DNA of 64,000 bases from Prochlorococcus sp. AG-347-L17 (GCA_003278925.1 QCCN01000004.1:1-64000); one strand, 5' to 3'. Shown: positions 41,414 through 51,222, numbered from the stretch's first letter. Numbers and translations are program-made. Notes: generated by a model not told the origin, from the sequence alone.

Positions 41414-42604
41414 ATGAATAGCTTACCCGCGAATAATCCAGATTGGTTAGTAAAAAAAATAATAAAAATGGGTGGGACTATAAGTTTTTATGACTTTATG
41501 AATTTCGCATTAAATGATCCTATTGATGGTTATTACGGCAGCGGTAAAGCTGAGTTAGGCGTTCGAGGAGATTTTGTCACATCACCCTCTTTATCTGATG
41601 ATTTTGCTTTTTTGGTTGGTAAACAAATAGAAGATTGGTTGATTCAGTTCAAAAATAGTTTTTTATCTAATCAGAAATTATCTGTAATTGAATTTGGAGC
41701 AGGAGATGGAAGCTTTATGAGTGGATTAATTAAATATTTTTTAGAAAATAACAAGAATTTTTTGGAAGGAGTCTCTTTTGTAATTATTGAACCCAATGAA
41801 GGGATGGAAGAAAAACAAAAAAATAAATTGGAGGAATTTTTGAACTTAGGTATTGATATTTTATGGAAAGGTTTGGATGAAGTACAGGAAAATAATATAA
41901 ATGGAATAGTTCTAGCAAATGAGGTTTTGGATGCTTTGCCAGTAGAAAGAATAACCTTCTCAAAGGGAAAATTAATTCGACAAGCAGTTTCTATAGACAA
42001 AAAATCTCATAAATTATTTTTTGATAAAATGACAATTACACGTGAATTGGAAAAAAGTTTCGAACTTGCTAAAAGTGAGTTGGGAATAACTATTCCGCCT
42101 GCAGATGCTCTTGAAGGTTGGACGACAGAATGGCATGTAGATAACTCAAAATGGTTAGAAGCTATTTATGGGAAAATAAATAATGGTATTTTATTGATAA
42201 TTGATTACGCTAAAGAAGCTAAAAAATACTATAACTCTAAGAATTCTGATGGGACGATAGTTTCATATGAAAATCAAAAAATGAAGAATAATGTCCTAGA
42301 TTCTCCTGGAAATTGCGATTTAACATCTCATGTGTGCATAGAAACTTTAATTAATGATGCTGAGAATCTTGGATTTAATACTGATGGAATAACTAAACAA
42401 GGCGAGGCTTTGTTGGCGCTTGGATTGGCAGAGAGACTTTATGGGATTCAGAAAGAATTTAAGGAGGATTTATCAAATGCTCTTTTAAGAAGAGAGGCAT
42501 TACTTAGACTCGTAGATCCTGTTTGTTTAGGTGATTTTAAGTGGTTTGTTTTTAAAAAGTTTAATGAGAAGAAAATGAATATAAATTCAATCTGCTTGCG
42601 TTAA
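41414..42604 (+). CDS. MidA-like (DUF185) SAM-dependent methyltransferase
   Basis: '[53 protein letters not shown]', '[17 protein letters not shown]'. Confidence 0.9.
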   Translation: MNSLPANNPDWLVKKIIKMGGTISFYDFMNFALNDPIDGYYGSGKAELGVRGDFVTSPSLSDDFAFLVGKQIEDWLIQFKNSFLSNQKLSVIEFGAGDGSFMSGLIKYFLENNKNFLEGVSFVIIEPNEGMEEKQKNKLEEFLNLGIDILWKGLDEVQENNINGIVLANEVLDALPVERITFSKGKLIRQAVSIDKKSHKLFFDKMTITRELEKSFELAKSELGITIPPADALEGWTTEWHVDNSKWLEAIYGKINNGILLIIDYAKEAKKYYNSKNSDGTIVSYENQKMKNNVLDSPGNCDLTSHVCIETLINDAENLGFNTDGITKQGEALLALGLAERLYGIQKEFKEDLSNALLRREALLRLVDPVCLGDFKWFVFKKFNEKKMNINSICLR

Positions 42605-43692
42605 GAAAAAAACTTTAAAAATAATGAATCTTCTACGTCATCATATATATCAACAGCACCAATTTCTTTCGGTAATATAAATCTCATTTTGCCATCACGA
42701 ACTTTTTTATCGCCCATAAGTATTGTTAGAACGTCTTCTTTATTTATTTTGGGGATCTCGGTAGGAAGATCGTAACTCTTCAAAAGATTCTTCTGTCTCT
42801 CTAATTCTTCTTTAGACCATAACCCTTTTTCAATTGCTATTTTCCCTGCAATATTCATACCAATTGATATTGCCTCACCATGTAGAAATTTGCCGTATCC
42901 ACATAAATTTTCAATAACGTGACCAAAAGAATGACCATAATTCAATATTGCTCTAACACCATTTTCATGTTCGTCTTGAGAAACGACATGAGACTTTGTT
43001 TTAATTGAACTATTAATAATTTTAATTAGATATTCATTTTTGAGATTTATAAGTTCATTTTTGTTTTTTTCAATTTCTAAGTATTCGAAAAGTTCTTTAT
43101 CTCTTATTACTCCGTATTTTATTACTTCGGCCATGCCTGCACTAAATTCTCTTTTGGGCAAACTTTTTAAAGTTTCTGGATCAATAAAAACTGCTTTAGG
43201 TTGATTGAAAGCTCCAATTAAATTCTTACCTTTTGGATGATTTACTCCTGTTTTTCCTCCCACAGATGAATCAACCATTGATAATAATGTTGTTGGAATC
43301 TGAATATATTCGATACCTCTCAGCCAAGTCGCAGCTGCAAAACCACTTACATCGCCAACAATTCCTCCTCCAAGGGCAATAATTATTGAATTTCTATCTA
43401 AGCCAAATTCAAATGCTACATCATATATTTCACTTAAGGTTTTTAAGTTTTTATATGATTCTCCAGCCTTGATAAGGAACATTTTGGCCTGAAATTTATT
43501 ATCTTTTAAATTATTTAAAAATTTTTCTCCATACAAATTTGATATTTCTTCATTTGAAATTACAAGTATTTTTCTATTCTTTGTTATTCCAATTTTTAAA
43601 AGTTCTTCGCTGATATTATTCAGTATCCCTGCTTCTAGAGTTACTTCGTATGACTTATCACCTAATGGGACTAATATTTTTCTCTTATTCAC
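42601..43692 (-). CDS. aroB: 3-dehydroquinate synthase
   Basis: '[59 protein letters not shown]'. Confidence 0.96.
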   Translation of the reverse strand: MNKRKILVPLGDKSYEVTLEAGILNNISEELLKIGITKNRKILVISNEEISNLYGEKFLNNLKDNKFQAKMFLIKAGESYKNLKTLSEIYDVAFEFGLDRNSIIIALGGGIVGDVSGFAAATWLRGIEYIQIPTTLLSMVDSSVGGKTGVNHPKGKNLIGAFNQPKAVFIDPETLKSLPKREFSAGMAEVIKYGVIRDKELFEYLEIEKNKNELINLKNEYLIKIINSSIKTKSHVVSQDEHENGVRAILNYGHSFGHVIENLCGYGKFLHGEAISIGMNIAGKIAIEKGLWSKEELERQKNLLKSYDLPTEIPKINKEDVLTILMGDKKVRDGKMRFILPKEIGAVDIYDDVEDSLFLKFFS

Positions 43693-43817
43693 AATTGATT
43701 ACCTAGTTAAAATTTATAAATATTTGGTATTAAATACTTTATATATTAGCAAAATCTAAGCTCTAGATCCTTAAAATTTCAGTTGTTAAGAATTAGAAAT
43801 GGTAATAAAATCATGCT

Positions 43818-45008
43818 ATGAGTTTTAAAAAAAATATAAACGATATTAAGAAAAATTATTCCCTGGGAATAATTGGAGGTGGTCAACTGGCGTTGATGTT
43901 AACCGAGGCAGCAAAAAAAAGAGATCTAGAAGTATGTGTGCAAACAAAATCTTGTGATGATCCTGCTGGTTTAAAAGCAGATCATGTCATAGAAGCTGAT
44001 CCTTTAAAGATAAGAGGTAATAAATCATTAATTAATGAGTGTGAAAAAATAATTTTTGAAAATGAATGGATAAAAATTGATAAATTAAATTTAATTGGCA
44101 ATAACGATATTTTTGTTCCAAGCCTTAATGCAATTAAGCCATTAGTAGATAGGTTTTCTCAAAAAAAATTAATAGATAGAATGAATATTCCCTGTCCAAA
44201 ATGGATAAGTATTGAAGATTTTAAAAATCTCTCGGATGAGGAAATCAAAAATTGGACTTTTCCTCTAATGGCAAAATCAAATAAAGGCGGATATGACGGT
44301 AAAGGGAACAAAAAAATAAAGACAAAAGAAGATTTAGATTCTTTTTTAACAGAGAATAATTCTGATGAATGGTTAATAGAAGAATGGATAGAGTATGAAA
44401 AAGAACTGGCTCTTGTTGGTTCGAGAGATAGGACCGGTAAGATAAGATTCTTTCCAATAGTTGAGACGTTCCAATCAAACCATGTTTGTGATTGGGTTAT
44501 TGCACCTGGAACAAATGAATATGATTTGAACTTATTTGCAATAAATATTTTCTCTTCAATAGTCAATGAACTTAATTATGTTGGAGTTTTAGCTATTGAA
44601 TTCTTTTATGGAGATAATGGTCTTTTAATTAATGAAATAGCTCCTAGAACACATAACTCAGCGCATTTCTCTATTGAAGCTTGCACTTCAAGTCAGTTTG
44701 ATCAATATGTTTGCATTTCTTCTGGGATAATGCCACCTGAAATTAAAATGAACTGTGAAGGTGCAATTATGATAAATCTACTGGGGTTAAAAAAGAATTT
44801 CCCAGTCTCAATGGAAACCAGAATTAAAATGTTATCTGAAATTGAGGGTTCTAATATTCATTGCTATGGCAAATCTCGCGAAATTCTGGGAAGAAAAATG
44901 GCTCACATCACATTTTTATTAAATGGTAAAACGCATTCAGAAAGATATGATGAAGCTCAAATTTTATTAACTATGGTAAGAGACATTTGGCCATCTCCAA
45001 ATGCATAA
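43818..45008 (+). CDS. purK: 5-(carboxyamino)imidazole ribonucleotide synthase
   Basis: 'LGIIGGGQLALMLTEAAKKR', 'FPLMAKSNKGGYDGKGN', 'EIAPRTHNSAHFSIEACTSSQFDQ'. Confidence 0.95.
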   Translation: MSFKKNINDIKKNYSLGIIGGGQLALMLTEAAKKRDLEVCVQTKSCDDPAGLKADHVIEADPLKIRGNKSLINECEKIIFENEWIKIDKLNLIGNNDIFVPSLNAIKPLVDRFSQKKLIDRMNIPCPKWISIEDFKNLSDEEIKNWTFPLMAKSNKGGYDGKGNKKIKTKEDLDSFLTENNSDEWLIEEWIEYEKELALVGSRDRTGKIRFFPIVETFQSNHVCDWVIAPGTNEYDLNLFAINIFSSIVNELNYVGVLAIEFFYGDNGLLINEIAPRTHNSAHFSIEACTSSQFDQYVCISSGIMPPEIKMNCEGAIMINLLGLKKNFPVSMETRIKMLSEIEGSNIHCYGKSREILGRKMAHITFLLNGKTHSERYDEAQILLTMVRDIWPSPNA

Positions 45009-45024
45009 AAAAATAAGTTAGAGT

Positions 45025-45248
45025 TAGATTACTGGATCTTTGGTTAAGTTCTTCTTTATGTGCTCTGATCTGACTCTCTTTCGACATGAGGAGACTGTCG
45101 TGATGCGGTAGTAAACCGATCTTGTAATCGGAAACGAAAGCCCACTTTGAATCCTCTTCTGGCATTTCCAGGTCGATGCAGCAGAGAACTGACGGGGATC
45201 CGGTATTACCTATCAAACTGCATGTTATTACAGGCTTTTGGTAGGTAT
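45025..45248 (+). ncRNA. ssrS: 6S RNA (ssrS/ssaA; Yfr7-type), boundaries approximate
   Basis: Non-coding, comparatively GC-rich structured segment directly after purK, the known cyanobacterial 6S RNA locus. Confidence 0.75.
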
Positions 45249-45317
45249 TTTATTTTTTTGGAATAACTGAGCTGTTTTTATTCTCTATCAGTTTAAATAA
45301 TTTATTTGCCAATATAC

Positions 45318-45368
45318 TTGACGATCCATTTCTTATGTATCTATATTAGTAGTACACATGTATTACTA
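45318..45368 (+). promoter_or_regulatory. Sigma70-like promoter plus LexA-box-like palindrome
   Basis: TTGACG-18-TATATT, then AGTACACATGTATT starting 4 nt past the -10. Confidence 0.55.
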
Positions 45369-45372
45369 AGTA

Positions 45373-45672
45373 ATGACTTTAGGAGGAGCTAATGTTTGGA
45401 CTAATTTTTCTTACGGTTATCGTAATGAGTCCCCAAGTGGTTGGTTGCTTAGCCCAGAGCGCAGCAGATTAATTTTATTTATAAGGAATAAAAAATCTCC
45501 AAGAAATAGTATGAGAATTTTTGCTCATACATATTATGCAAATGATCTTGGTGAGCCAATGGCAATTAAATCATCCACTCAAATGTATTTGGATAATGCT
45601 TGGGATAAATGGCATGACCTTCAATTAGAAGGTTGGACTTTTGAAGAACTTGAATTACCTGAATCTGTATGA
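45373..45672 (+). CDS. DUF1651 family protein (copy 1)
   Basis: 'SPSGWLLSPERSRLILFIRNK...FAHTYYANDLGEPMAIKSS...AWDKWHDLQLEGWTF'. Confidence 0.85.
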   Translation: MTLGGANVWTNFSYGYRNESPSGWLLSPERSRLILFIRNKKSPRNSMRIFAHTYYANDLGEPMAIKSSTQMYLDNAWDKWHDLQLEGWTFEELELPESV

Positions 45673-45809
45673 CTAACTTAAATCCAATCAAAAAGAAATT
45701 ATCAAAGGTAGATAGAAAGATATCTATGCAAGACCCATCAAAATTATTAGCAGAATTTTTTAATGGTGTTGTCATTGAACTTGATGAAGAATATAAATAT
45801 GACTCATAA
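45669..45809 (+). CDS. Small hypothetical protein (46 aa)
   Basis: MTNLNPIKKKLSKVDRKISMQDPSKLLAEFFNGVVIELDEEYKYDS; ATGA overlap with DUF1651 copy 1. Confidence 0.6.
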   Translation: MTNLNPIKKKLSKVDRKISMQDPSKLLAEFFNGVVIELDEEYKYDS

Positions 45810-45951
45810 AGAATTGATAGATCAAGTTTCCGCAAATTTATTTAAACAAAGTGGAAAGTTAGAAAGTAGAAGATCTTGGTTGGCAATGAGAAATTATCTT
45901 GAACAATTAGATACCGAACAACTTAAATCCATACTTAAGGACCACGGATGA
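45799..45951 (+). CDS. Small hypothetical protein (50 aa)
   Basis: MTHKELIDQVSANLFKQSGKLESRRSWLAMRNYLEQLDTEQLKSILKDHG; ATG at 45799 overlaps previous stop by 11 nt. Confidence 0.65.
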   Translation: MTHKELIDQVSANLFKQSGKLESRRSWLAMRNYLEQLDTEQLKSILKDHG

Positions 45952-45961
45952 TTTAAAAACT

Positions 45962-46075
45962 TTATTTAGTTTTTATTTTTTTCTTAATTCTCAGAAAACC
46001 GTAAGTTGCAAAGCCAACCAAAAACATATCCAAGTAAATATGCCAAGTAGGAAAAATCTGGTGTATTAATTCCAT
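45962..46075 (-). CDS. Small single-TM protein (37 aa)
   Basis: MELIHQIFPTWHIYLDMFLVGFATYGFLRIKKKIKTK; TAATG overlap with ligase-like gene. Confidence 0.5.
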   Translation of the reverse strand: MELIHQIFPTWHIYLDMFLVGFATYGFLRIKKKIKTK

Positions 46076-46824
46076 TAACGTTTTATTGCCACTTGCCAAT
46101 AAGGATAATCTAAATTTGATTTTTCTCTAATTAATTGTAATTTTCTAGAATTTATTTTTACTACTATTCCATCTGTTGGATATTTACTAAAAAGCTTCCC
46201 TTCTAGCCATTGTTTTCTAAATAATTGAACTTGGCTCGTAAAGTTGCATGAAATATCCTGAGGGATCGTGAAGCCAAGCTTTGAAAGACTTTTTTTGGAC
46301 TCATATTGGTTAAGCGTTGAATTAAGTATTTGAAATGCGCAGAAGCTAAGACTTTCATAAAATCCTTCTTTAGCTCTTAGAAATCCAGAGGCGATTCTCT
46401 GGGAGATATTTGGAATTTGGTTGGGAGCATATAATTCACCTCTAACTTGAAGAACTCCTCTTAAAGGGAGTTTATTGGGAATGTCTTGGACTTTAATAAG
46501 TTTACTAGTAACGTCTGCCCCTTTTCTTGAAATTGCTTTCTCAAAGGTTCCATTCCTATATTGCAAAGCAATAGCACAACCATCAATTTTTGGTTCAATT
46601 AATAATCTGGTATCTACTGATAATCCTTTCAAAAATTCATCTATTGAATCCTTTTCTAATGAAGGTAAAACTAGTTTATTTTTCTTTTTAAAGTAATCAC
46701 AATTTGGGTTTGTTCTTAATAAATTTTTTTCAAGTTGTTCGAACTGCTTATCAGAGATTAAAGCATTACCATTTCTATAATTATCGTCATACCATTCAAT
46801 TCGTTCTTCTAAATAAGTCTTCAT
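46075..46824 (-). CDS. NAD+-dependent DNA ligase-like protein, adenylation domain only
   Basis: LigA-like motifs 'ISDKQFEQLEKNLL', 'LLIEPKIDGCAIALQYRNG', 'QVRGELYAP', 'IASGFLRAKE', 'TDGIVVKINSRKLQ', 'YWQVAIKR'; ends after motif V. Confidence 0.8.
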   Translation of the reverse strand: MKTYLEERIEWYDDNYRNGNALISDKQFEQLEKNLLRTNPNCDYFKKKNKLVLPSLEKDSIDEFLKGLSVDTRLLIEPKIDGCAIALQYRNGTFEKAISRKGADVTSKLIKVQDIPNKLPLRGVLQVRGELYAPNQIPNISQRIASGFLRAKEGFYESLSFCAFQILNSTLNQYESKKSLSKLGFTIPQDISCNFTSQVQLFRKQWLEGKLFSKYPTDGIVVKINSRKLQLIREKSNLDYPYWQVAIKR

Positions 46825-47031
46825 TTAATAAGATGGCTTAAGTTTTTGGTAAGGTATCCAACTTGGTTTATCTATAATCCATTTTTCTCTATCTTCATAT
46901 TTAACAGTCCATAAAAGAAATGAAGAAATTTCTTTTAGAGTTATGCCAACCAAATATCTTGTTTTTGGACTTATTGATATAAATCCAAATAATAATATTA
47001 ATAAAATAAGTTTAAACATACCTTTAATCAT
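46825..47031 (-). CDS. Small membrane protein
   Basis: 68 aa ORF immediately 5' of ligase-like gene. Confidence 0.5.
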   Translation of the reverse strand: MIKGMFKLILLILLFGFISISPKTRYLVGITLKEISSFLLWTVKYEDREKWIIDKPSWIPYQKLKPSY

Positions 47032-47061
47032 TTAAAAACTTAGCGTAATTTTTGCGAACTT

Positions 47062-47319
47062 TTAATTAATGCAATTCTTATAACCTTCTATCTTTGCTAG
47101 TTCATCAATATTCAAACCTGTTTCCTCTAGTAAAGTTTCTCCTATATCGTCCTTATTAAATTTAGTTAAAGCTCCTTTGGTAGAGTAAATAATACATTGG
47201 TTTTTGTATTTTGCTTCTTTGATAACAGGTGATAAATAAAAACCAAACAAGATGATAAAAGCCCCATAGGTTACAACTTTTCTATGGTTTTTCCACCATT
47301 CATAAAATTTATTAGACAC
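47062..47319 (-). CDS. Hypothetical membrane protein
   Basis: 85 aa ORF, N-terminal TM helix. Confidence 0.5.
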   Translation of the reverse strand: MSNKFYEWWKNHRKVVTYGAFIILFGFYLSPVIKEAKYKNQCIIYSTKGALTKFNKDDIGETLLEETGLNIDELAKIEGYKNCIN

Positions 47320-47388
47320 GAAAAATAAATGAATTTTTTCTATTTTAAATTGACTGTCAACAAATTACTTTAGAAATTTAAGGATTGG

Positions 47389-47625
47389 TTAATTTATTGT
47401 TTTTTCATTAATAGATTTAACCCAAGAATAATATCTTGATTTTCTAATCCTTTGCTCTTTCGAGACTAATCTATCCGCAGATTCTAGGGGTGATTCTCCT
47501 TTCTCAACTTTTGTTGTAATAGAAATACCAAAACCTTTTGCTTCAATTTTTGCAATGCCACCCTCTAAAAATAATAAAAAAGACCAACCTTTGTTCCATC
47601 CTAAATAGAAGGGATTTCGATACAT
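47389..47625 (-). CDS. Hypothetical protein
   Basis: 78 aa ORF. Confidence 0.5.
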   Translation of the reverse strand: MYRNPFYLGWNKGWSFLLFLEGGIAKIEAKGFGISITTKVEKGESPLESADRLVSKEQRIRKSRYYSWVKSINEKTIN

Positions 47626-47764
47626 TGCATTCTTTTGGAGATACTCTTTAATGATATTTTCCTTTTCAAGGAGTTACTTGTATTCACTATTACCAAATAA
47701 GAAGTTTACGGCTGATTATTTCTGGAAAGTAATTTTAGTATTTAAATAATTACCAGAGGAATAC

Positions 47765-47812
47765 TTGACGCCCAAGAGTAGTACATTTATATTAATAGTA
47801 CAACTGTATTAT
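47765..47812 (+). promoter_or_regulatory. Sigma70-like promoter plus LexA-box-like palindrome (paralogous to 45318-45368)
   Basis: TTGACG-17-TATATT, then AGTACAACTGTATT starting 4 nt past the -10. Confidence 0.55.
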
Positions 47813-47816
47813 CTTC

Positions 47817-48107
47817 ATGACTTCAGGAGTCGCTAATGTTCGGACTTATTTTTATCGTGGCAGCCTTATTGACACCCCAACTGGCTGGTTGTTTAACAAA
47901 AAAAGTGGTTTATTAATTTTTTTTGAGAGTTATAAGAAATCTGTATCTAATAACTCACAAGTATATACTCATCTTTTCTATGCAAATGAATTAGGTGAAC
48001 CAGCCCAAATTAAAAATTCAAGACTTCATTCTATTGAGTGTGCTTGTGAAACATGGAATGAATTAATTTCAGGAGGTTGGCAAATTGTTACTAATAAATT
48101 CCAGTAA
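47817..48107 (+). CDS. DUF1651 family protein (copy 2)
   Basis: 'DTPTGWLFNKKSGLLIFFESYKK...YTHLFYANELGEPAQIKNSR...ETWNELISGGWQ'. Confidence 0.85.
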   Translation: MTSGVANVRTYFYRGSLIDTPTGWLFNKKSGLLIFFESYKKSVSNNSQVYTHLFYANELGEPAQIKNSRLHSIECACETWNELISGGWQIVTNKFQ

Positions 48108-48109
48108 TC

Positions 48110-48343
48110 ATGATCAAGGTAAATCCATCAAAATGGGAATATCTAAAAGAATCTACCCTAAAACGAAAACGAACAAAGATTTGTATTACTTGCAATCACT
48201 TTCGCTTCAGCACTACAGAAACTTTTGCTACTATCTTGATCTGTCCAAAATACGAAAAACGCATACCACAGGGTGATCATTTACTTAAAGGCTATGAGTA
48301 TTGGCAAAAAAATAGGACGATATTTTCCCCTGAAGCATCTTAA
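48110..48343 (+). CDS. Hypothetical protein with CxxC motif
   Basis: 77 aa; 'KICITCNHFRFSTTETFATILICP'; starts 2 nt after DUF1651 copy 2 stop. Confidence 0.6.
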   Translation: MIKVNPSKWEYLKESTLKRKRTKICITCNHFRFSTTETFATILICPKYEKRIPQGDHLLKGYEYWQKNRTIFSPEAS

Positions 48344-48442
48344 TCTTTCTCTAATAAACTTCTCTAGGTTCAGATATTTAATTATGTAAACAAAGCATTA
48401 TTTTATACAACTTAAAAAATTCTTTTTAAGTAATTTTGAAGC

Positions 48443-48544
48443 ATGATTCAATTCTACTTTTCCATATTTTTATTGGTTGTGCTTACATTTTTTGCACTTT
48501 TATTAGATGCACCAGAATTGGCATCTTTAATTCAAACATTTTAG
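48443..48544 (+). CDS. Small single-TM peptide (33 aa)
   Basis: MIQFYFSIFLLVVLTFFALLLDAPELASLIQTF. Confidence 0.45.
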   Translation: MIQFYFSIFLLVVLTFFALLLDAPELASLIQTF

Positions 48545-48839
48545 AAAATAATAAATCAGCATTTTTACTGATTTACTTTCTTAATGAGTAAGGCGTAGGT
48601 TTATCTTGTTGAATAGGAGGGATCTAATGATTGACAGTCCACCAGAGGAGTTAAATTATAAAATTTAAATCTAGATGAAACTAATGCTAAATCTGGAATG
48701 AATCTTCAATTTGATATTCATTCCTTTTTAATTTCTTTCTAAAAAATTTAAATTATAAGTATTAAATTTTAAAAGTAAAAAAATCTGTTTATATTAGAAT
48801 GATTTTATGCCTAAGTCTCTTCTTAGAAAGTGGTTAACT

Positions 48840-49022
48840 TTACCTGAATCCAAAACCAGTTTTTTGTTCTTCTTTTTCTTCCCATTCATTAATAATTAGT
48901 TTTAGTAAACTTTTAAGTTCTGAATTCGAAGCATCAGTATCTTTTTGAAGATTTATACAAATGTTTTTTATTTCTTCAATAGCATTATCAATTAATATTG
49001 TTTTTTGATTTGGATTAGCCAT
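48840..49022 (-). CDS. Hypothetical protein
   Basis: 60 aa ORF. Confidence 0.45.
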   Translation of the reverse strand: MANPNQKTILIDNAIEEIKNICINLQKDTDASNSELKSLLKLIINEWEEKEEQKTGFGFR

Positions 49023-49028
49023 AGAATT

Positions 49029-49226
49029 TCAAAATGCTCCGTTACAGTTGAACCCACTGCAGTTAATAACCCTGAAAACATTCATTACAAAGTTGTGGAA
49101 TCTTTCATCATAAAAAAATGCCCAGGTTGTAAATATAGCAAAACCAGAGACAGCAAAAGCAGCATATTGAAGCCAATGTATTCCATAGATATCCAATCCA
49201 TTTTTATCAAAATCAGAATTACTCAA
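49029..49226 (-). CDS. Small membrane protein
   Basis: 65 aa ORF, one TM helix. Confidence 0.5.
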   Translation of the reverse strand: MSNSDFDKNGLDIYGIHWLQYAAFAVSGFAIFTTWAFFYDERFHNFVMNVFRVINCSGFNCNGAF

Positions 49227-49326
49227 TTGCTTTTTTTACTTATGATAAAAATTTTTTTTTTAAAAGGAGAGTTTGTTTTGAATGAGAGATTTATTTTTTT
49301 CTTTAAGACCTTAATGAATTGATAGT

Positions 49327-49581
49327 TTAAATAAAACCCGGTATTATCCACCCAAAAAAACCGTAGTTTATTATCAAAGCTAAAAAACCAATCATAGCTA
49401 ATCTCCCATTTGTTATTTCGGCATTTTTCCAAAATTTACCCATGTAGTTTTTATTTTTTTTCGAATTTTGATCTATCAAATAATTTGGTTCTAAAGGTTC
49501 TTGTAACCTTTTGATGGCATATAGAGAGAATTGAATTGTAATTGCGATGATAACAACTATAAAACTAGTAAGTGCATCCAT
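49327..49581 (-). CDS. hli: High-light-inducible protein
   Basis: 'AEITNGRLAMIGFLALIINYGFFGWIIPGFI' canonical Hli motif. Confidence 0.9.
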   Translation of the reverse strand: MDALTSFIVVIIAITIQFSLYAIKRLQEPLEPNYLIDQNSKKNKNYMGKFWKNAEITNGRLAMIGFLALIINYGFFGWIIPGFI

Positions 49582-49933
49582 TTTTAGATTTCATGTGTGA
49601 TCAATTAGTAAGCCAAAGAGTAAATGACATTTGTGTACATCAAACATTTCCTCATTTCTGCTTTATTCACAGAGGAAAATTTAACTTGAATTATTAAAGA
49701 ATGTAACATATTTAAAAAAAATTAGTATGAATTCTTACTTTTTCTTTGGATTTCACATTTTTAAGTACTTTAATGTTACATTTATGTATCAGTAACATCT
49801 CAGCACTAATCTTAATTGAATTACAGAATTAGCTTTAAAGTTTTAACTTTAATCAGATAAAATTTAGAAAAATTTTTATAAGGAATATATTTTCAATGTT
49901 ATTTATTTAAAGTATTTTAATAACTAGAAATTA

Positions 49934-50053
49934 TTATTTTTGTTTGATTTCAGGAAGGTAGAATTTATTGCCTAATGTGTAACCAATTGACATTAAAACG
50001 AACCCAATAAGTTGAGGTAGGTGAGAATTTGCTAGAGAGATTTTTTCAATCAT
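49934..50053 (-). CDS. Small single-TM protein (39 aa)
   Basis: MIEKISLANSHLPQLIGFVLMSIGYTLGNKFYLPEIKQK. Confidence 0.5.
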   Translation of the reverse strand: MIEKISLANSHLPQLIGFVLMSIGYTLGNKFYLPEIKQK

Positions 50054-50104
50054 TTCTCAATTTATAAATTTCTATGATAATAAAATTTTTTAAATACTGT
50101 AAGT

Positions 50105-50290
50105 CTATTTTCTTTTTGATTCTTTAATCTCCCCAGATTTTTTTAGTGAATTAACAAGTCTTTCATTTTCTGTTTTTAAATTTTCCAATGCGGATTTTGT
50201 GAATTGTTCTTTAGCCTCAAATTTTGCTGAACTTATAACTTTTTTATTAGGGAGTTTTTTCTTCGGTTCTGACTTCATATTAAACAGCAA
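50105..50290 (-). CDS. Small coiled-coil-like hypothetical protein
   Basis: 61 aa; 'KSALENLKTENERLVNSLKKSGE'. Confidence 0.5.
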   Translation of the reverse strand: MLFNMKSEPKKKLPNKKVISSAKFEAKEQFTKSALENLKTENERLVNSLKKSGEIKESKRK

Positions 50291-50377
50291 TTTAAAAAAT
50301 TTTAGAAGTTATTTTTTTTGAGTTAGGTATTATTTTTTACAGTTTTCTGGTTAATAATATTTGTTTACATAGACAAA

Positions 50378-50590
50378 TTAATCTTTATCTTTTGGGAGCC
50401 TTAACCATCCAGTAGTCCATTCTGATTTTAGTTTTGCCCATGCGATTCTTTTAATATCTTTCTTATTTTTGGTAGGAAAAATATCAACCCATCTATCTTC
50501 ATTTTTCCCACCATAAGCTTTAACTTGAAAATGCCTATTACCATTAATTGTTTTTGGTGCTGTCCAACACAAAGTAGGCGGCCATTTCAT
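50378..50590 (-). CDS. Small Trp-rich conserved hypothetical protein
   Basis: MKWPPTLCWTAPKTINGNRHFQVKAYGGKNEDRWVDIF... Confidence 0.6.
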   Translation of the reverse strand: MKWPPTLCWTAPKTINGNRHFQVKAYGGKNEDRWVDIFPTKNKKDIKRIAWAKLKSEWTTGWLRLPKDKD

Positions 50591-50613
50591 GAGAAATTTT
50601 AAAACTTAAAAAA

Positions 50614-50700
50614 CTAAAGGTTGCTTTGCCCAGTTAACACTAAACCATAATATGCAATCGTACCAAGGATAAGTATGATTCCAAGTATTCTAATAATCAT
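50614..50700 (-). CDS. Small single-TM peptide (28 aa)
   Basis: MIIRILGIILILGTIAYYGLVLTGQSNL. Confidence 0.4.
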   Translation of the reverse strand: MIIRILGIILILGTIAYYGLVLTGQSNL

Positions 50701-50770
50701 GATTTAATATTTTTAAATTCAGATTATATTAGAGAAATTTTATAAATTTGCGTTGAAGATTTAATATTTT

Positions 50771-50980
50771 CTAATTTTTCCTTTTTTTATTTCTAACTAT
50801 GGAGTGGCAAGATTCAGGATGCCATTCATTCTGAATTTTGCCAATAAAATCATAAATAAATGAATCGGGACATCCAGTTTTTTTTTGAAGTTCTGAAAGT
50901 TCTTCTTTAATGAATTCATATACACTCGTTATTACCCCTAAATTATCTTCTTGGGAGGGAGCCCATTTATTATTCTCCAT
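50771..50980 (-). CDS. Hypothetical protein
   Basis: 69 aa; start overlaps 3' end of upstream ORF by 11 nt. Confidence 0.55.
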   Translation of the reverse strand: MENNKWAPSQEDNLGVITSVYEFIKEELSELQKKTGCPDSFIYDFIGKIQNEWHPESCHSIVRNKKRKN

Positions 50981-51161
50981 TAATATTTTTTAGATTATTT
51001 TCCACAATATCGTAATAGGTTATGCCTCCATAATCAGCATCTGAACAACATAAATCTCCATATAGTTCCTCTAACAAATCGTAAGCATCTGAATACTTAT
51101 CAAAACTTTGAGCTGTTAATTCGTCTTCTTTCCCATCAATTCTAATTATTTTATACGTCAT
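50970..51161 (-). CDS. Hypothetical protein
   Basis: 63 aa acidic ORF. Confidence 0.55.
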   Translation of the reverse strand: MTYKIIRIDGKEDELTAQSFDKYSDAYDLLEELYGDLCCSDADYGGITYYDIVENNLKNINGE

Positions 51162-51222
51162 ATTTTACTTAGATGCAAAAAGTATTTTTTTGATTCATTA
51201 GCTCATCCTATAAATAAAAATC

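Noticed and set aside
44159-44566. Antisense ORFs across purK
   Set aside because: Shadow ORFs of a strongly conserved gene.
44971-45216. 81-aa minus ORF
   Set aside because: Overlaps the 6S RNA and purK end; RNA explanation is better.
45566-45835. 89-aa minus ORF
   Set aside because: Antisense to three overlapping plus-strand ORFs with DUF1651 similarity and coupled starts.
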